From Lachnospiraceae bacterium UBA4380 (GTDB lineage Bacteria > Bacillota > Clostridia > Lachnospirales > Lachnospiraceae), in the NCBI GenBank assembly GCA_002390025.1, contig DGRU01000227.1, positions 7,538-29,224 of the forward strand: 21,687 nt of DNA, written 5' to 3'. Position numbers and translations under genes: made by a program. Positions 8,909-17,660 of the stretch are shown here, piece after piece (position 1 is the stretch's first letter; each line of letters begins with the position of its first letter). The notes under the pieces were generated by a model. It searched no databases. It saw nothing but the letters and a program-made list of their open reading frames with translations, and was not told the origin of the DNA.

Positions 8909-8957
8909 AAAAAAGGATTGCTGACAGACCTCCCGGGCTGTTCAGCAATCCTTTTTT
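8909..8957. terminator. Bidirectional rho-independent terminator
   Basis: AAAAAAGGATTGCTGA (8909-8924) and TCAGCAATCCTTTTTT (8942-8957) form a perfect 16-bp inverted repeat around a 17-base loop. The A-run and T-run allow termination on both strands: for the HPr fusion gene on plus, and for the small peptide gene on minus. Confidence 0.92.
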
Positions 8958-8976
8958 ACATATCTTCCCTGACAAC

Positions 8977-9066
8977 TCATTCAAATCTGTCCGGAACGGA
9001 GATGGTCGTGATCGCGATCGCCGCGATCGCTGTGATCGCCGTTACTACAATAATCATTCTCTTCAT
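8977..9066 (-). CDS. Candidate 29-residue hydrophobic membrane peptide
   Basis: The minus strand reads 29 codons beginning MKRMIIVVTAITA, continuing as a hydrophobic Ile/Ala/Thr helix of about 20 residues, and ending SVPDRFE. A strong Shine-Dalgarno GGGAGG lies 11 bases upstream, slightly far. A promoter is visible at 9180-9208, a hairpin in the leader at 9115-9138, and the terminator at 8909-8957 follows 20 bases after the stop, so every part of a compact transcription unit is present. The shape (basic N-terminus, one membrane helix, under 35 residues, structured leader) is like type I toxins or small regulatory membrane peptides, but I match no named family. The plus strand of the same DNA also encodes a hydrophobic stretch because of repeated GATCGC, but without a placed ribosome binding site. 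Moderate confidence. Confidence 0.45.
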   Translation of the reverse strand: MKRMIIVVTAITAIAAIAITTISVPDRFE

Positions 9067-9114
9067 ATGTTCTCTTTCCTCCCGGGGCAGTCTACAGGTT
9101 TACGATCGTTACCG

Positions 9115-9138
9115 GTCACAACCCGGCCAGGTTGTGAC
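9115..9138 (-). promoter_or_regulatory. Hairpin in the leader of the small peptide gene
   Basis: GTCACAACC (9115-9123) and GGTTGTGAC (9130-9138) are a perfect 9-bp inverted repeat with a 6-base loop. It lies about 50 bases upstream of the peptide start on the minus-strand transcript. It could be an RNA control element or an operator. Confidence 0.5.
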
Positions 9139-9179
9139 TATGTGGTGTGACTTGCAGCTTACGATACAAATCCACGCTC

Positions 9180-9208
9180 AGTATAACATGCCCCGCCGCC
9201 GGTTGAAA
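9180..9208 (-). promoter_or_regulatory. Candidate promoter for the small peptide gene
   Basis: On the minus strand TTTCAA (9208-9203), a 17-base spacer and TATACT (9185-9180). The -10 is good and the -35 weak. The predicted leader is about 105 bases. Confidence 0.4.
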
Positions 9209-9227
9209 AGGGAATCCGGAGGCGCCG

Positions 9228-9267
9228 TGTGCTCCCGAGTGCTCCCTGCTCCGGTAGGGGCTCTTTT
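9228..9267 (+). terminator. Weak terminator-like structure upstream of the sugar transporter operon
   Basis: GTGCTCCC occurs twice, then CCCT and AGGG can pair, with GAG/CTC outside them, before a run of seven T residues (9261-9267). The stem is imperfect. No plus-strand gene upstream clearly needs it. Confidence 0.3.
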
Positions 9268-9317
9268 TTTATGGAAAACATCAAAAAATTGTCCCCCCTG
9301 AAGTGAAAATACGCCAT

Positions 9318-9345
9318 TTGAAGAGAAAAATGTCTCTGCTAAAAT
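9318..9345 (+). promoter_or_regulatory. Promoter of the RbsA/RbsC-type transporter operon
   Basis: TTGAAG (9318-9323), a 16-base spacer and TAAAAT (9340-9345), preceded by TG-C as an extended -10. The leader to the ATG at 9413 is about 60 bases and holds only a 4-bp CTGG/CCAG hairpin. Confidence 0.6.
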
Positions 9346-9412
9346 AAGCAGCGTAAAAAACTGGAACTAACCAGCAAACGAAATGCAAGAGCAAACGGCA
9401 TGAGAGGTAAGT

Positions 9413-10906
<1,494 letters not shown>

Positions 10907-10940
10907 TAATCATCATTCACATAATCGGGAGGAGCAACTC

Positions 10941-11903
10941 ATGAAACAGGATGAGCTGAACAAAGGAAAAAATCTGAAATCGCTGATCAGCGAATACTTT
11001 ATTTTTGTTATTTTTATCATCATTGTCATCGGACTGACCATCCTCAAGCCGAGCTTTATCACGCCCAGCAACCTGGTCAACATCCTCAAACAGGCATCCA
11101 TCAACGGAATCCTGGCCTTCGGCATGATGTTCGTCATCATCTCCGGCGGATTTGATATGTCTGTCGGTTCCACTGTCGCCTTTTCCGGCATCCTGGCCGC
11201 CATGCTGGGACAGGGCAACAACCCCCTGATCCTTGCCCTGATCGCGGCTCTTCTGGCCGGACTCGGCGTCGGACTCATCAACGGCGTGGGCGTCGCTGTC
11301 GGCGATCTGCCGCCCTTCATCATGACCCTTGGCACCATGACCGCTGTCCGCGGACTTGCCCTTCTGGCCTCAAACGGAAAGCCCGTCATCGGCATGAGCG
11401 AGCCCTATAAAGCGATCGCCGCCGGCTCCATCGCAGGCATCCCCATGCTGGCCGTTTTCCTGGTCATCGTCATCATCATCTGCTCCTTCGTACTGGCCAA
11501 GACCGTGTACGGACGCAGAGTCTACGCCTGCGGCGGCAACCTGCAGGCAGCAAAGGTCGCCGGTATCAACACGACCGCCATCCGCATCTCCACCTTCGCA
11601 ATCGCCGGCTTCCTGGCAGGTCTGTGCGGTTTCCTCATGACTTCCCGTGTCACCATCGGACAGCCCACTGCGGCAGAGAGCTATGAGATGGATGCCATCA
11701 CGGCCTGCGTCGTGGGCGGCGTCTCCATGACCGGCGGTGTCGGCAAGCCCTGGGGCGTTGTCGTCGGCACACTGCTGATCACCGTCATCGCCAACGGCCT
11801 CGATATCCTGGGCGTCTCCTCTCACTGGCAGAAGATCGTCAAGGGCATCATCATCGTCCTGGCCGTCCTGATCGACGTCAAGGGCAAGAGCAAGAAGAAC
11901 TGA
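10941..11903 (+). CDS. Sugar ABC transporter permease, RbsC family
   Basis: The membrane channel of the CUT2-type importer, 320 residues with about 8-10 hydrophobic segments (YFIFVIFIIIVIGLTIL, ILAFGMMFVIISGGFDMSVG, LILALIAALLAGLGVG, AVFLVIVIIICSFVLA and others). Family hallmarks are the SGGFDMSVGS stretch, the GVAVGDLPPFIMTLGTM segment, and the cytoplasmic loop GRRVYACGGNLQAAKVAGI that contacts the ATPase. GGGAGGAG precedes the ATG at 10941. It is co-transcribed with the ATPase. The binding-protein gene follows 283 bases later instead of preceding the operon. Confidence 0.95.
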   Translation: MKQDELNKGKNLKSLISEYFIFVIFIIIVIGLTILKPSFITPSNLVNILKQASINGILAFGMMFVIISGGFDMSVGSTVAFSGILAAMLGQGNNPLILALIAALLAGLGVGLINGVGVAVGDLPPFIMTLGTMTAVRGLALLASNGKPVIGMSEPYKAIAAGSIAGIPMLAVFLVIVIIICSFVLAKTVYGRRVYACGGNLQAAKVAGINTTAIRISTFAIAGFLAGLCGFLMTSRVTIGQPTAAESYEMDAITACVVGGVSMTGGVGKPWGVVVGTLLITVIANGLDILGVSSHWQKIVKGIIIVLAVLIDVKGKSKKN

Positions 11904-12186
11904 TCTTCAGGCTTTTGCGGTTTTTACCGGATTTATAAAACGCATATAATTTGCCGGATTTACAAAATCTGCAGGATTTGAAGGGACATTTTCACGCGGC
12001 TGCAGCCTGCGGCCGCGTGTGATGTAAACAGCATTTCCGCGCAGCTGTTTTATGACAGTGTCTGCAAACAGTATTTCCCCACGGCTGCATAAAGGCCGTG
12101 TGTACGAACACTGTTTACACGCATCTGTTTTTCGGCGGCATGGAATGCTGAAACATTTTTATTTATTCCACCAAGGAGGAAAGAAT
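11904..12186 (+). other. Structured spacer between permease and binding-protein genes
   Basis: The spacer holds two G/C-rich hairpins: CACGCGGC/GCCGCGTG (11993-12000 with 12012-12019) and CACGGC/GCCGTG (12080-12085 with 12095-12100). It also holds two copies of an AAACAG-C/T-ATTTCC unit (12026-12037 and 12066-12077). Neither hairpin has a T-tract. Such stems between transporter genes often block exonucleases or uncouple expression of the binding protein. No gene with a ribosome binding site is seen. Confidence 0.55.
11923..11950 (+). promoter_or_regulatory. Candidate internal promoter for the binding-protein gene
   Basis: TTTACC (11923-11928), a 16-base spacer and a consensus TATAAT (11945-11950). 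It would give the binding protein its own transcript with a leader of about 230 bases that includes both hairpins. Confidence 0.4.
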
Positions 12187-13200
12187 ATGAAAAAGAAAAT
12201 GATGGCCATTCTGATGGCCGGTATCCTGTCTGCAAGCCTGCTCGCAGGCTGCGGCGGCTCCTCTTCTGCGAGCAGCACAGATACCGCTTCCAACGACGCA
12301 GCAGCAGCCGGCACCGAGGCAGGCGCTGACGCAGCAGCTGAGACCGGTGCAGCAGGCGGCTACAAGATCGCTCTGATCCAGCAGCACCAAACCAACGCTT
12401 TCCAGATCGGCGTCTCCGAGGCAGCAGAAGCCAAGGCAGCAGAGCTCGGCGTAGATCTCACCATCCTCAGCGCCGACCAGGACGCTGCAAAGCAGATCAG
12501 CCAGATCGAGCAGTGCACTTCCGAAGGCTATCAGGCAATCCTGTTTGAGCCCGTTGATCCCGACGGACTTGGCGACGCAGCACAGGCTGCAGCAGACAAG
12601 GGCGTGATCATGATCAACGTCATCTCCGCCTGCACAGATTGGGAAAATCACGGTATCTCCGCACTTTCCTGCGGTGACAACGTAACTGCCGGCGAGACCG
12701 AGATGCAGCACGTCGCTGACCTTCTGGGCGGCAAGGGCAACATCGCCATCCTCACAGGCCCCTCCGGTGATGCCGGCGGCCTGCAGAGAATGGAAGGCTA
12801 TGAGAACATCCTCAAGAACTATCCCGACATGGTCCAGGTCGTGGAGCCCGCTGACTGCCAGTGGGATACCGCTTCCGCACAGGGCACAGTCGAGAGCTGG
12901 CTCTCCGCTTACGATCTTGACGCCATCATCTGCGAGAACGACGGCATGGCAGTCGGCGCAGGCAACGCGGCAGGCGCTGACAGCGGCATCGTTATCACCG
13001 GCGTTGACGGCACTCCTGACGGCTTCGAGGCCATCAAGGACGGCAGAATCACCGGCACAGTTTCCCAGGACGGCGGCGCAATGGCAGCCAACGGCATCGA
13101 AGCAGCCTGCAAGCTGATCGACGGCGAGACCCTCGAGAACAACACCATCATCACCACCAACATCTGGATCGACAAGGAGAACGTCGCAGATTACGAATAA
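12187..13200 (+). CDS. Sugar ABC transporter substrate-binding lipoprotein, RbsB-like
   Basis: The extracytoplasmic sugar receptor of the importer, 337 residues. The lipoprotein signal (MKKKMMAIL..., lipobox LLAGC) predicts lipid anchoring at Cys22. A Ser/Ala/Gly/Thr/Asp-rich linker of about 35 residues follows. The type 1 periplasmic-binding fold then starts at GYKIALIQQHQTNAFQIGV and includes ILFEPVDPDGL, GNIAILTGPSGDAGG, DAIICENDGMAVGAG and VITGVDGTPDG. AAGGAGGA lies 7 bases before the ATG at 12187. The reading frame stays open upstream to 12052, but that part has no ribosome binding site and no family match. The gene ends the transport part of the locus and is followed by a strong terminator. 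The ligand is unknown; a sugar is likely from the family. Confidence 0.95.
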   Translation: MKKKMMAILMAGILSASLLAGCGGSSSASSTDTASNDAAAAGTEAGADAAAETGAAGGYKIALIQQHQTNAFQIGVSEAAEAKAAELGVDLTILSADQDAAKQISQIEQCTSEGYQAILFEPVDPDGLGDAAQAAADKGVIMINVISACTDWENHGISALSCGDNVTAGETEMQHVADLLGGKGNIAILTGPSGDAGGLQRMEGYENILKNYPDMVQVVEPADCQWDTASAQGTVESWLSAYDLDAIICENDGMAVGAGNAAGADSGIVITGVDGTPDGFEAIKDGRITGTVSQDGGAMAANGIEAACKLIDGETLENNTIITTNIWIDKENVADYE

Positions 13201-13233
13201 GTCGCAGTTTTGCGTGACAAGGGATGAGTATAA

Positions 13234-13272
13234 CCCCGGCAGACTTTCCAATGGCCTGCCGGGGGCTTTTTT
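13234..13272 (+). terminator. Rho-independent terminator after the binding-protein gene
   Basis: CCCCGGCAG (13234-13242) pairs perfectly with CTGCCGGGG (13256-13264), followed by T residues at 13267-13272. It separates the transporter from the regulatory genes. Confidence 0.92.
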
Positions 13273-13348
13273 ATTTAACGAAGCGATTCCTGCTTTTCGT
13301 CCAGCTTTCTCGAATGCAGGAACCCTGCAGGACTCCCCCTGTTTGGTG

Positions 13349-13354
13349 TATAAT
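13349..13354 (+). promoter_or_regulatory. Candidate -10 of the two-component operon promoter
   Basis: A consensus TATAAT is preceded by GTG, about 64 bases before the response-regulator start. No good -35 is found at 16-18 bases upstream, so the promoter may depend on an activator, for example the regulator itself. Confidence 0.4.
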
Positions 13355-13417
13355 AAATGCTGTTACAGCCGGACGGGCAATAAGAGCACACCCATTTTGA
13401 TTCAGGAGCACAGTATT

Positions 13418-15028
13418 ATGTTAAAAGTCATCCTCGCCGACGATGAGAAAAAAGTCATCTTTCTCCTGCAGAGGCTGATCGACTGGGAGCAGGCGGGCTA
13501 TGAGATCGTGGGCATAGCCCACGACGGTCTCAGTGCCCTGCGGCTGGTCGAAGAGACGCAGCCCCACCTTCTGGTCACCGATATCCGCATGCCGGGCTGC
13601 AGCGGAATCGACCTGATCCGACAGGCCCGGGAACTGCAGCCGTCCCTGCACTGCATCATCATCAGCGGTTATCGGGAATTCGAATACGCCCAGAAAGCCA
13701 TCAAATACGGCGTGGAGGATTACCTTCTCAAGCCCCTGAAGAAGGATGAGCTGTACTCCATCCTCCTGCGCATCCGGGACAAGCTCGGAGAAGAGGAAAA
13801 GATCGAATCCCGCCGCCAGAAAAACGCCATCAACCGCCAGGCCCAGCTTCTGAAGGATCTGCGTGACGCAGCTGCGCGGGATCTTCCCTTTGCCGGTGCG
13901 GAGGAGATCCATGACAGTTACGGTGTCGATCTCCTGCCGGATGCAGCAGAGAAGTCTGCCGGCGGAAATGTATTTTATGCAATGGTCATCCACCCCGACA
14001 TTCCCGGTGCGGAGAGCGGCCCCGGCAGCAGACGCATCCTGATGCAGCACTCGCTGGATATCGTGCGCAAAAACATCGAAAACATCTCCGCAACGTCAGC
14101 AGCCGGTCTGATTCCGGAAGGCATTGCCGCCATTCTCAGCGCACCTGCCTTTGATGCTGTTGACGTCCGCCAGTGCTCCACGAAGATCCGAAAAGAGATC
14201 GAGCAGCAGCGGGATCTTTTCTGGGGGATCCGTGTGAGCATTTCGGTCGGAAGCCGGAAATCCACTGCCGGGGAACTCTCCTCCTCCCTCCGGGAGGCAC
14301 TGTGGCTCTGTGCGGACAGAGTCTGCGGAGGCCCCTCTTTGCGCGACGCAGAGTCAGAGGAAATCTCATTTGACAGCCATTACCGCATGCAGCCGGGTAT
14401 ACGCAGGAAACTCCAGGAATCCGCGGAATATCTCGACAGTTCCTTCTTTGCGGCGACTCTCTCCAACAGTTTCTCCGAACTGCAGCAGGTGCGTCCTCTC
14501 TACGGCAGCATGGTCGCGGAATGGTTTGAAGAAGTGGTCCGCGACTGCGGCTTCGGCCTTGCCCAACAGAAAAACAGTCCTCCCTCCTTCGAGGAGGACC
14601 TGATCCGGCGTTTCTGGTACTGCCGCAGCCTGCAGGAGGTCTATGACCTGCTGCTGCAGGAGATCTCGGGAATCATCGATCGGATGCAGGAGGAAAAGGC
14701 GGAACAGGAAAGCCGCCCGATCACTCTGGCAAAAAAGTACATCCAGGATCACTTCGAAGAGCCTCTGCGCCTGGAGGATATCAGCGACATGGTCGGCTTT
14801 AACGCCACCTATTTCTCCAGCCTTTTCAAGAAGGAGACGGGGCAGGGTTTCGCCGATTATCTGGCCCACGTCAGGGTCGAGCGCGCCAAGAGCCTTCTGA
14901 TGAGCGACGACCGCTCCGTAATGGATGTCTGCGAAATGGTCGGTTATAAAGACCTCAAATACTTTTCCAGACTGTTCAAAAAAATCACCGGCATCAGTCC
15001 GTCGGATTACCGTAAGCTCTACAGATAG
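13418..15028 (+). CDS. Response regulator with AraC-type DNA-binding domain (YesN family)
   Basis: A cytoplasmic transcription factor, 536 residues. The receiver domain (1-120) shows the acidic pair DDE (Asp9, Asp10), phospho-acceptor Asp55 in LLVTDIRMPG and the conserved Lys105 in YLLKPL. A middle region of about 300 residues is typical of YesN proteins. The last 100 residues hold two helix-turn-helix units of AraC type (LRLEDISDMVGFNATYFSSL; SVMDVCEMVGYKDLKYFSRL) and the end motif GISPSDYRKLY. The start at 13418 has CAGGAG 9 bases upstream. The frame is open back to 13214, but that stretch crosses the terminator at 13234-13272 and is not coding. It probably controls the neighbouring transporter genes (inference). 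Confidence 0.95.
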   Translation: MLKVILADDEKKVIFLLQRLIDWEQAGYEIVGIAHDGLSALRLVEETQPHLLVTDIRMPGCSGIDLIRQARELQPSLHCIIISGYREFEYAQKAIKYGVEDYLLKPLKKDELYSILLRIRDKLGEEEKIESRRQKNAINRQAQLLKDLRDAAARDLPFAGAEEIHDSYGVDLLPDAAEKSAGGNVFYAMVIHPDIPGAESGPGSRRILMQHSLDIVRKNIENISATSAAGLIPEGIAAILSAPAFDAVDVRQCSTKIRKEIEQQRDLFWGIRVSISVGSRKSTAGELSSSLREALWLCADRVCGGPSLRDAESEEISFDSHYRMQPGIRRKLQESAEYLDSSFFAATLSNSFSELQQVRPLYGSMVAEWFEEVVRDCGFGLAQQKNSPPSFEEDLIRRFWYCRSLQEVYDLLLQEISGIIDRMQEEKAEQESRPITLAKKYIQDHFEEPLRLEDISDMVGFNATYFSSLFKKETGQGFADYLAHVRVERAKSLLMSDDRSVMDVCEMVGYKDLKYFSRLFKKITGISPSDYRKLYR

Positions 15029-15087
15029 GGCGCAGCGTATTGCCGGTGCACAGAAGTGTTCCGGCACAGGCACCTGTAATCGCATCG

Positions 15088-15137
15088 GAGAAACCCGTTC
15101 CGGGCTTTCTCCTCGCGCTGCCGCTCTGACTAGCGGC
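15088..15137 (+). other. Two hairpins between response regulator and kinase
   Basis: GAGAAACCCG/CGGGCTTTCTC (15088-15111, one bulge) and GCCGCT/AGCGGC (15120-15125 with 15132-15137, followed by only TTT) occupy the 132-base gap. They may lower kinase expression relative to the regulator, but neither is a strong terminator. Confidence 0.45.
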
Positions 15138-15160
15138 TTTGCCGGAAGGGAGAAACAGGC

Positions 15161-16003
15161 ATGTGGCTGATTTCACAATGGAAGCTTTACAGGGCCCTGC
15201 GGCGCTACAGCCGGGAAAGGGATATGCGGCGTCTTCTCTCGGAAGACTGGGCCGACACCCCCGCTCTGGCCCTGTTTTTAAAAGATATTGATCAGCAGTT
15301 TTACGGCGAGGAGCAGCAGAAGCTCCAGCAGAAGCAGGCGGAGTATCTGGCCCTGCAAAACCAGATCAACCCCCATTTTCTCTACAACAGCCTGGAGGCC
15401 ATCCGCGCCGATGCCCTGATGGCAGGCTGCGAGGAGATCGCGGAGACCACGGAGGCGCTGGCCACTTTTTACCGCTACACCATATCCAACGTGCAGCAGT
15501 CCGTGACCTTCTCCGACGAACTGGACAACGTGGAGAATTATTTCACGGTACAGAAATGCCGCTTCGGAGACAAACTCTCGCTGGAAGTCGAAATGGAGAA
15601 CGAGGAGCTTCTGGAAGCCCGCATGCCCAAGCTCATCCTCCAGCCTCTGGTCGAAAACGCCATCGTCCATGGCCTGGAGGGCAAAATCGAGGACGGCACT
15701 GTGCGGATCATCATCGAAAACAGTGAAAAGACCCTCTTCCTGCGTGTGCGCGACGACGGCGTGGGCATGACCCAAGAAGACGTGGATGCCCTGAACCGCC
15801 GCCTGTCCCGGACCGGCGGAGAAAGTCCGGAGACTGTCAGCATGTCCTCCCTGCCGCGCAAAAAACGGGGCGGCATCGCTCTGGCAAACGTCAACACGCG
15901 CGTCCGCCTCATGTTCGGAGACGACTACGGACTGCGCGTCTACAGTGTGCCCGGCATCGGCACTGAATGCTGCCTGACCCTTCCCCTCCGTTATGAAGAA
16001 TAG
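15161..16003 (+). CDS. YesM-like histidine kinase lacking transmembrane and sensor regions
   Basis: A partner kinase for the upstream response regulator. It has 280 residues, against about 580-600 for ordinary YesM kinases. Residues 1-60 are a charged helix, not a membrane segment. The His_kinase domain contains LQNQINPHFLYNSLEA with phospho-acceptor His72. The ATP-binding domain has the N box LVENAIVHG (Asn166), DDGVGM (198-203) and GGIALANVNTRV (237-248). All catalytic motifs are intact, so the enzyme should be active. No signal peptide, TM helix, HAMP or extracellular domain is present, and no open frame upstream could supply one. The start ATG at 15161 has GGAAGGGAG upstream. The input signal must therefore come from a cytoplasmic or membrane-associated partner; the adjacent pseudo-ATPase is the obvious candidate (inference). 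Confidence 0.92.
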   Translation: MWLISQWKLYRALRRYSRERDMRRLLSEDWADTPALALFLKDIDQQFYGEEQQKLQQKQAEYLALQNQINPHFLYNSLEAIRADALMAGCEEIAETTEALATFYRYTISNVQQSVTFSDELDNVENYFTVQKCRFGDKLSLEVEMENEELLEARMPKLILQPLVENAIVHGLEGKIEDGTVRIIIENSEKTLFLRVRDDGVGMTQEDVDALNRRLSRTGGESPETVSMSSLPRKKRGGIALANVNTRVRLMFGDDYGLRVYSVPGIGTECCLTLPLRYEE

Positions 16004-16028
16004 CAATCATCTCCGCCGGGAGACAGGC

Positions 16029-16101
16029 GGGAGACAGGGGACGGTTCTGTGTCTCCTGTCTCCCTGGTGAAAAGTAGACACAGAACCGTCCCCTGTCTCC
16101 C
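16029..16101. repeat. GGGACGGTTCTG-type palindromic repeat element, copy 1
   Basis: A perfect 26-bp inverted repeat: 16029-16054 pairs with 16076-16101 around a 21-base centre that itself contains CCTGTCTCCC, complementary to part of the left arm. The core is GGGGACGGTTCTGTGTC. It lies between the kinase and the pseudo-ATPase, ending 6 bases before the latter's ribosome binding site. It shares GGGACGGTTCTG with the element at 19704-19789. It resembles small non-autonomous palindromic repeats; no transposase is in the window. Confidence 0.85.
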
Positions 16102-16117
16102 CCCAAAAAGGATTCCC

Positions 16118-17587
16118 ATGATAGAAGAACTGATTCGAATCGAAAACGGAATATTTGTCAATGCAGGCAGAGAATACCATTTTGACATTATGCTGTCCAA
16201 GGGAGAGGGTGTCGGTATCTACGTGGACAACCACAGGACCTCCGGGACCGCCTTCCGGGAGATTTTTTCCGATAAGACCCGCATTGAATCCGGCAGGGTT
16301 TTTCTGCGCGGGGAGCGGACCGGCTATCTCGAATTAATGCGGTGGATCCGGGAAAACACCTTGGTCATCGACCGCAATCGTTTTCAGGCAAAAGAGCTGA
16401 CTGCCCGCGACTATGTCTGCGCCTTTGGAAAAAATGCCCGCCGGGTCCGTCTGCTTGCAGAGGCAGAGAGGCTCTTTACAGAGGAAGCCGAGCAGGTCAG
16501 ACAGCAGATGGGGATCCTCTTTGACTGGGATACCCGCCTGACCAGCCTCACCATGCCCGACTATTACCGCCTTTCGGCCTTCAAGGCATGGCTCTCCCGC
16601 GCCCAGATCGTCGTGCTGGACCGGATCACGGAGATCCTGCGCCAGCAGGATCTCAAGCCTTTCATGGACTGCATCCGCCTTCTCATGGAGCACGGGACCG
16701 CCGTCCTTCTCCTGGACCTGGATGAATCTTTTCTCTTCCGCTGCGCCGACCGGATCGACATCTTCAAAAACCGGCGCCTTTGCTACCGCCTGTACCCGGA
16801 AGAATACGGCCCCAGGCTTTATGATATCCTGGGCTGGAAACCCGGCAGGGGTTCCCGCCTGAAGAAATCGAATCACGCTGCAGACATTTCGAACCTCCCA
16901 TTTAGTGTAGTTTTCCCCGACAATAAAAGCCCGGTCTTGACTGTCTCCAACCTGACCTTCCGGGGGCTGCCGCCGATCAATTTTTCCTTAAACAGCGGAG
17001 AAATCGGTCTTTTACAGGATGAAAACTACCGCACAGGCGCCTGCATACGGGACTGTTTTCTGGGGAATAAAAACTGGGACAGCGGGACCTTGCTGCTGGA
17101 CGGCCTGCCTGTATCCTGCCGGGAGCTGCGAAGGCTGGTCGGCACAAAGATGGCTGTCCAGATCGCCATGCCGGACCGTACAGGCGGCGTCCTTTTTGAT
17201 AACCTGTCCGCCCTGGAAAACCTCAGCACCAGTCTGATCCCCAAGGCCGGGAAACGCTTTCTGCACAGGCATATGATGGACAGTATCCTCGACGAAGCCG
17301 CCGAATGGTTTGACAGGGACTCCCTGCTCAGGCCCATCAGCACCTGGTCCATGCCGGAGAGACTGCGGCTCTCCTATTTCAAGTGGTATCTCATGAATCC
17401 CAGGGTTCTCATCTGCCTTTTCCCCTTTCTGGGGCAGGAATCCATCTACCACGAAATGATCATCGATCTGCTGGTCCTCTGCGCCCGCAGGGGAATCGCC
17501 GTCTGGGTCATCTCCTCGGGCGTCCACGCCATACACGAAAAGACCCGCAGCATGGAATTCCTCGAGCGCGTGCGATTTCTGGATTGA
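16118..17587 (+). CDS. RbsA-like ABC ATPase homologue with all nucleotide-binding motifs lost (pseudo-ATPase)
   Basis: A 489-residue protein with the length and two-cassette layout of RbsA, but with degenerate motifs in both halves. Cassette 1: the Walker A position reads YVDNHRTSGT (35-44, no GKS/T Lys), the signature LTSLTMPDYYR (141-151), Walker B IVVLDRITE (164-172, catalytic Glu lost), and the switch His is replaced in LLLDLDES. The following ADRIDIFKNRR still matches RbsA CDRISVYRDG. Cassette 2: Walker A is LLQDENYRTGA, the signature WSMPERLRLSYFKWYLMNP matches LSGGNQQKVVIGKWLLNDP, and Walker B is LICLFPFLGQE. There is no frameshift or stop, codon use matches its neighbours, and AAGGA lies 5 bases before the ATG at 16118, so this is a maintained gene. 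I infer a non-hydrolysing partner of the transporter or of the kinase. Function is unproven. Confidence 0.88.
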   Translation: MIEELIRIENGIFVNAGREYHFDIMLSKGEGVGIYVDNHRTSGTAFREIFSDKTRIESGRVFLRGERTGYLELMRWIRENTLVIDRNRFQAKELTARDYVCAFGKNARRVRLLAEAERLFTEEAEQVRQQMGILFDWDTRLTSLTMPDYYRLSAFKAWLSRAQIVVLDRITEILRQQDLKPFMDCIRLLMEHGTAVLLLDLDESFLFRCADRIDIFKNRRLCYRLYPEEYGPRLYDILGWKPGRGSRLKKSNHAADISNLPFSVVFPDNKSPVLTVSNLTFRGLPPINFSLNSGEIGLLQDENYRTGACIRDCFLGNKNWDSGTLLLDGLPVSCRELRRLVGTKMAVQIAMPDRTGGVLFDNLSALENLSTSLIPKAGKRFLHRHMMDSILDEAAEWFDRDSLLRPISTWSMPERLRLSYFKWYLMNPRVLICLFPFLGQESIYHEMIIDLLVLCARRGIAVWVISSGVHAIHEKTRSMEFLERVRFLD

Positions 17588-17660
17588 TGCTGCTTTTTTT
17601 TGCCAGACCATCCCGCAAGGGTAGCAACAGCTGTATTACTATGACTGCATGACTATGCAT

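Noticed and set aside
8780..9301. Plus-strand frame spanning the terminator and peptide region (173 codons)
   Set aside because: It crosses a bidirectional terminator and lacks a ribosome binding site. Its hydrophobic stretch arises from GATCGC repeats read on the other strand.
12052..12186. N-terminal extension of the binding protein
   Set aside because: The lipoprotein signal and AAGGAGGA fix the start at 12187.
13214..13417. N-terminal extension of the response regulator
   Set aside because: It runs through a strong terminator, has no family match, and the ATG at 13418 has a good ribosome binding site and begins the receiver domain exactly.
16049..16117. Upstream in-frame extension of the pseudo-ATPase
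   Set aside because: It lies inside the inverted repeat, and AAGGA fits the ATG at 16118.
16118..17587. Calling the degenerate ABC protein a pseudogene
   Set aside because: The frame is intact at full family length, with a good ribosome binding site and normal codon use.
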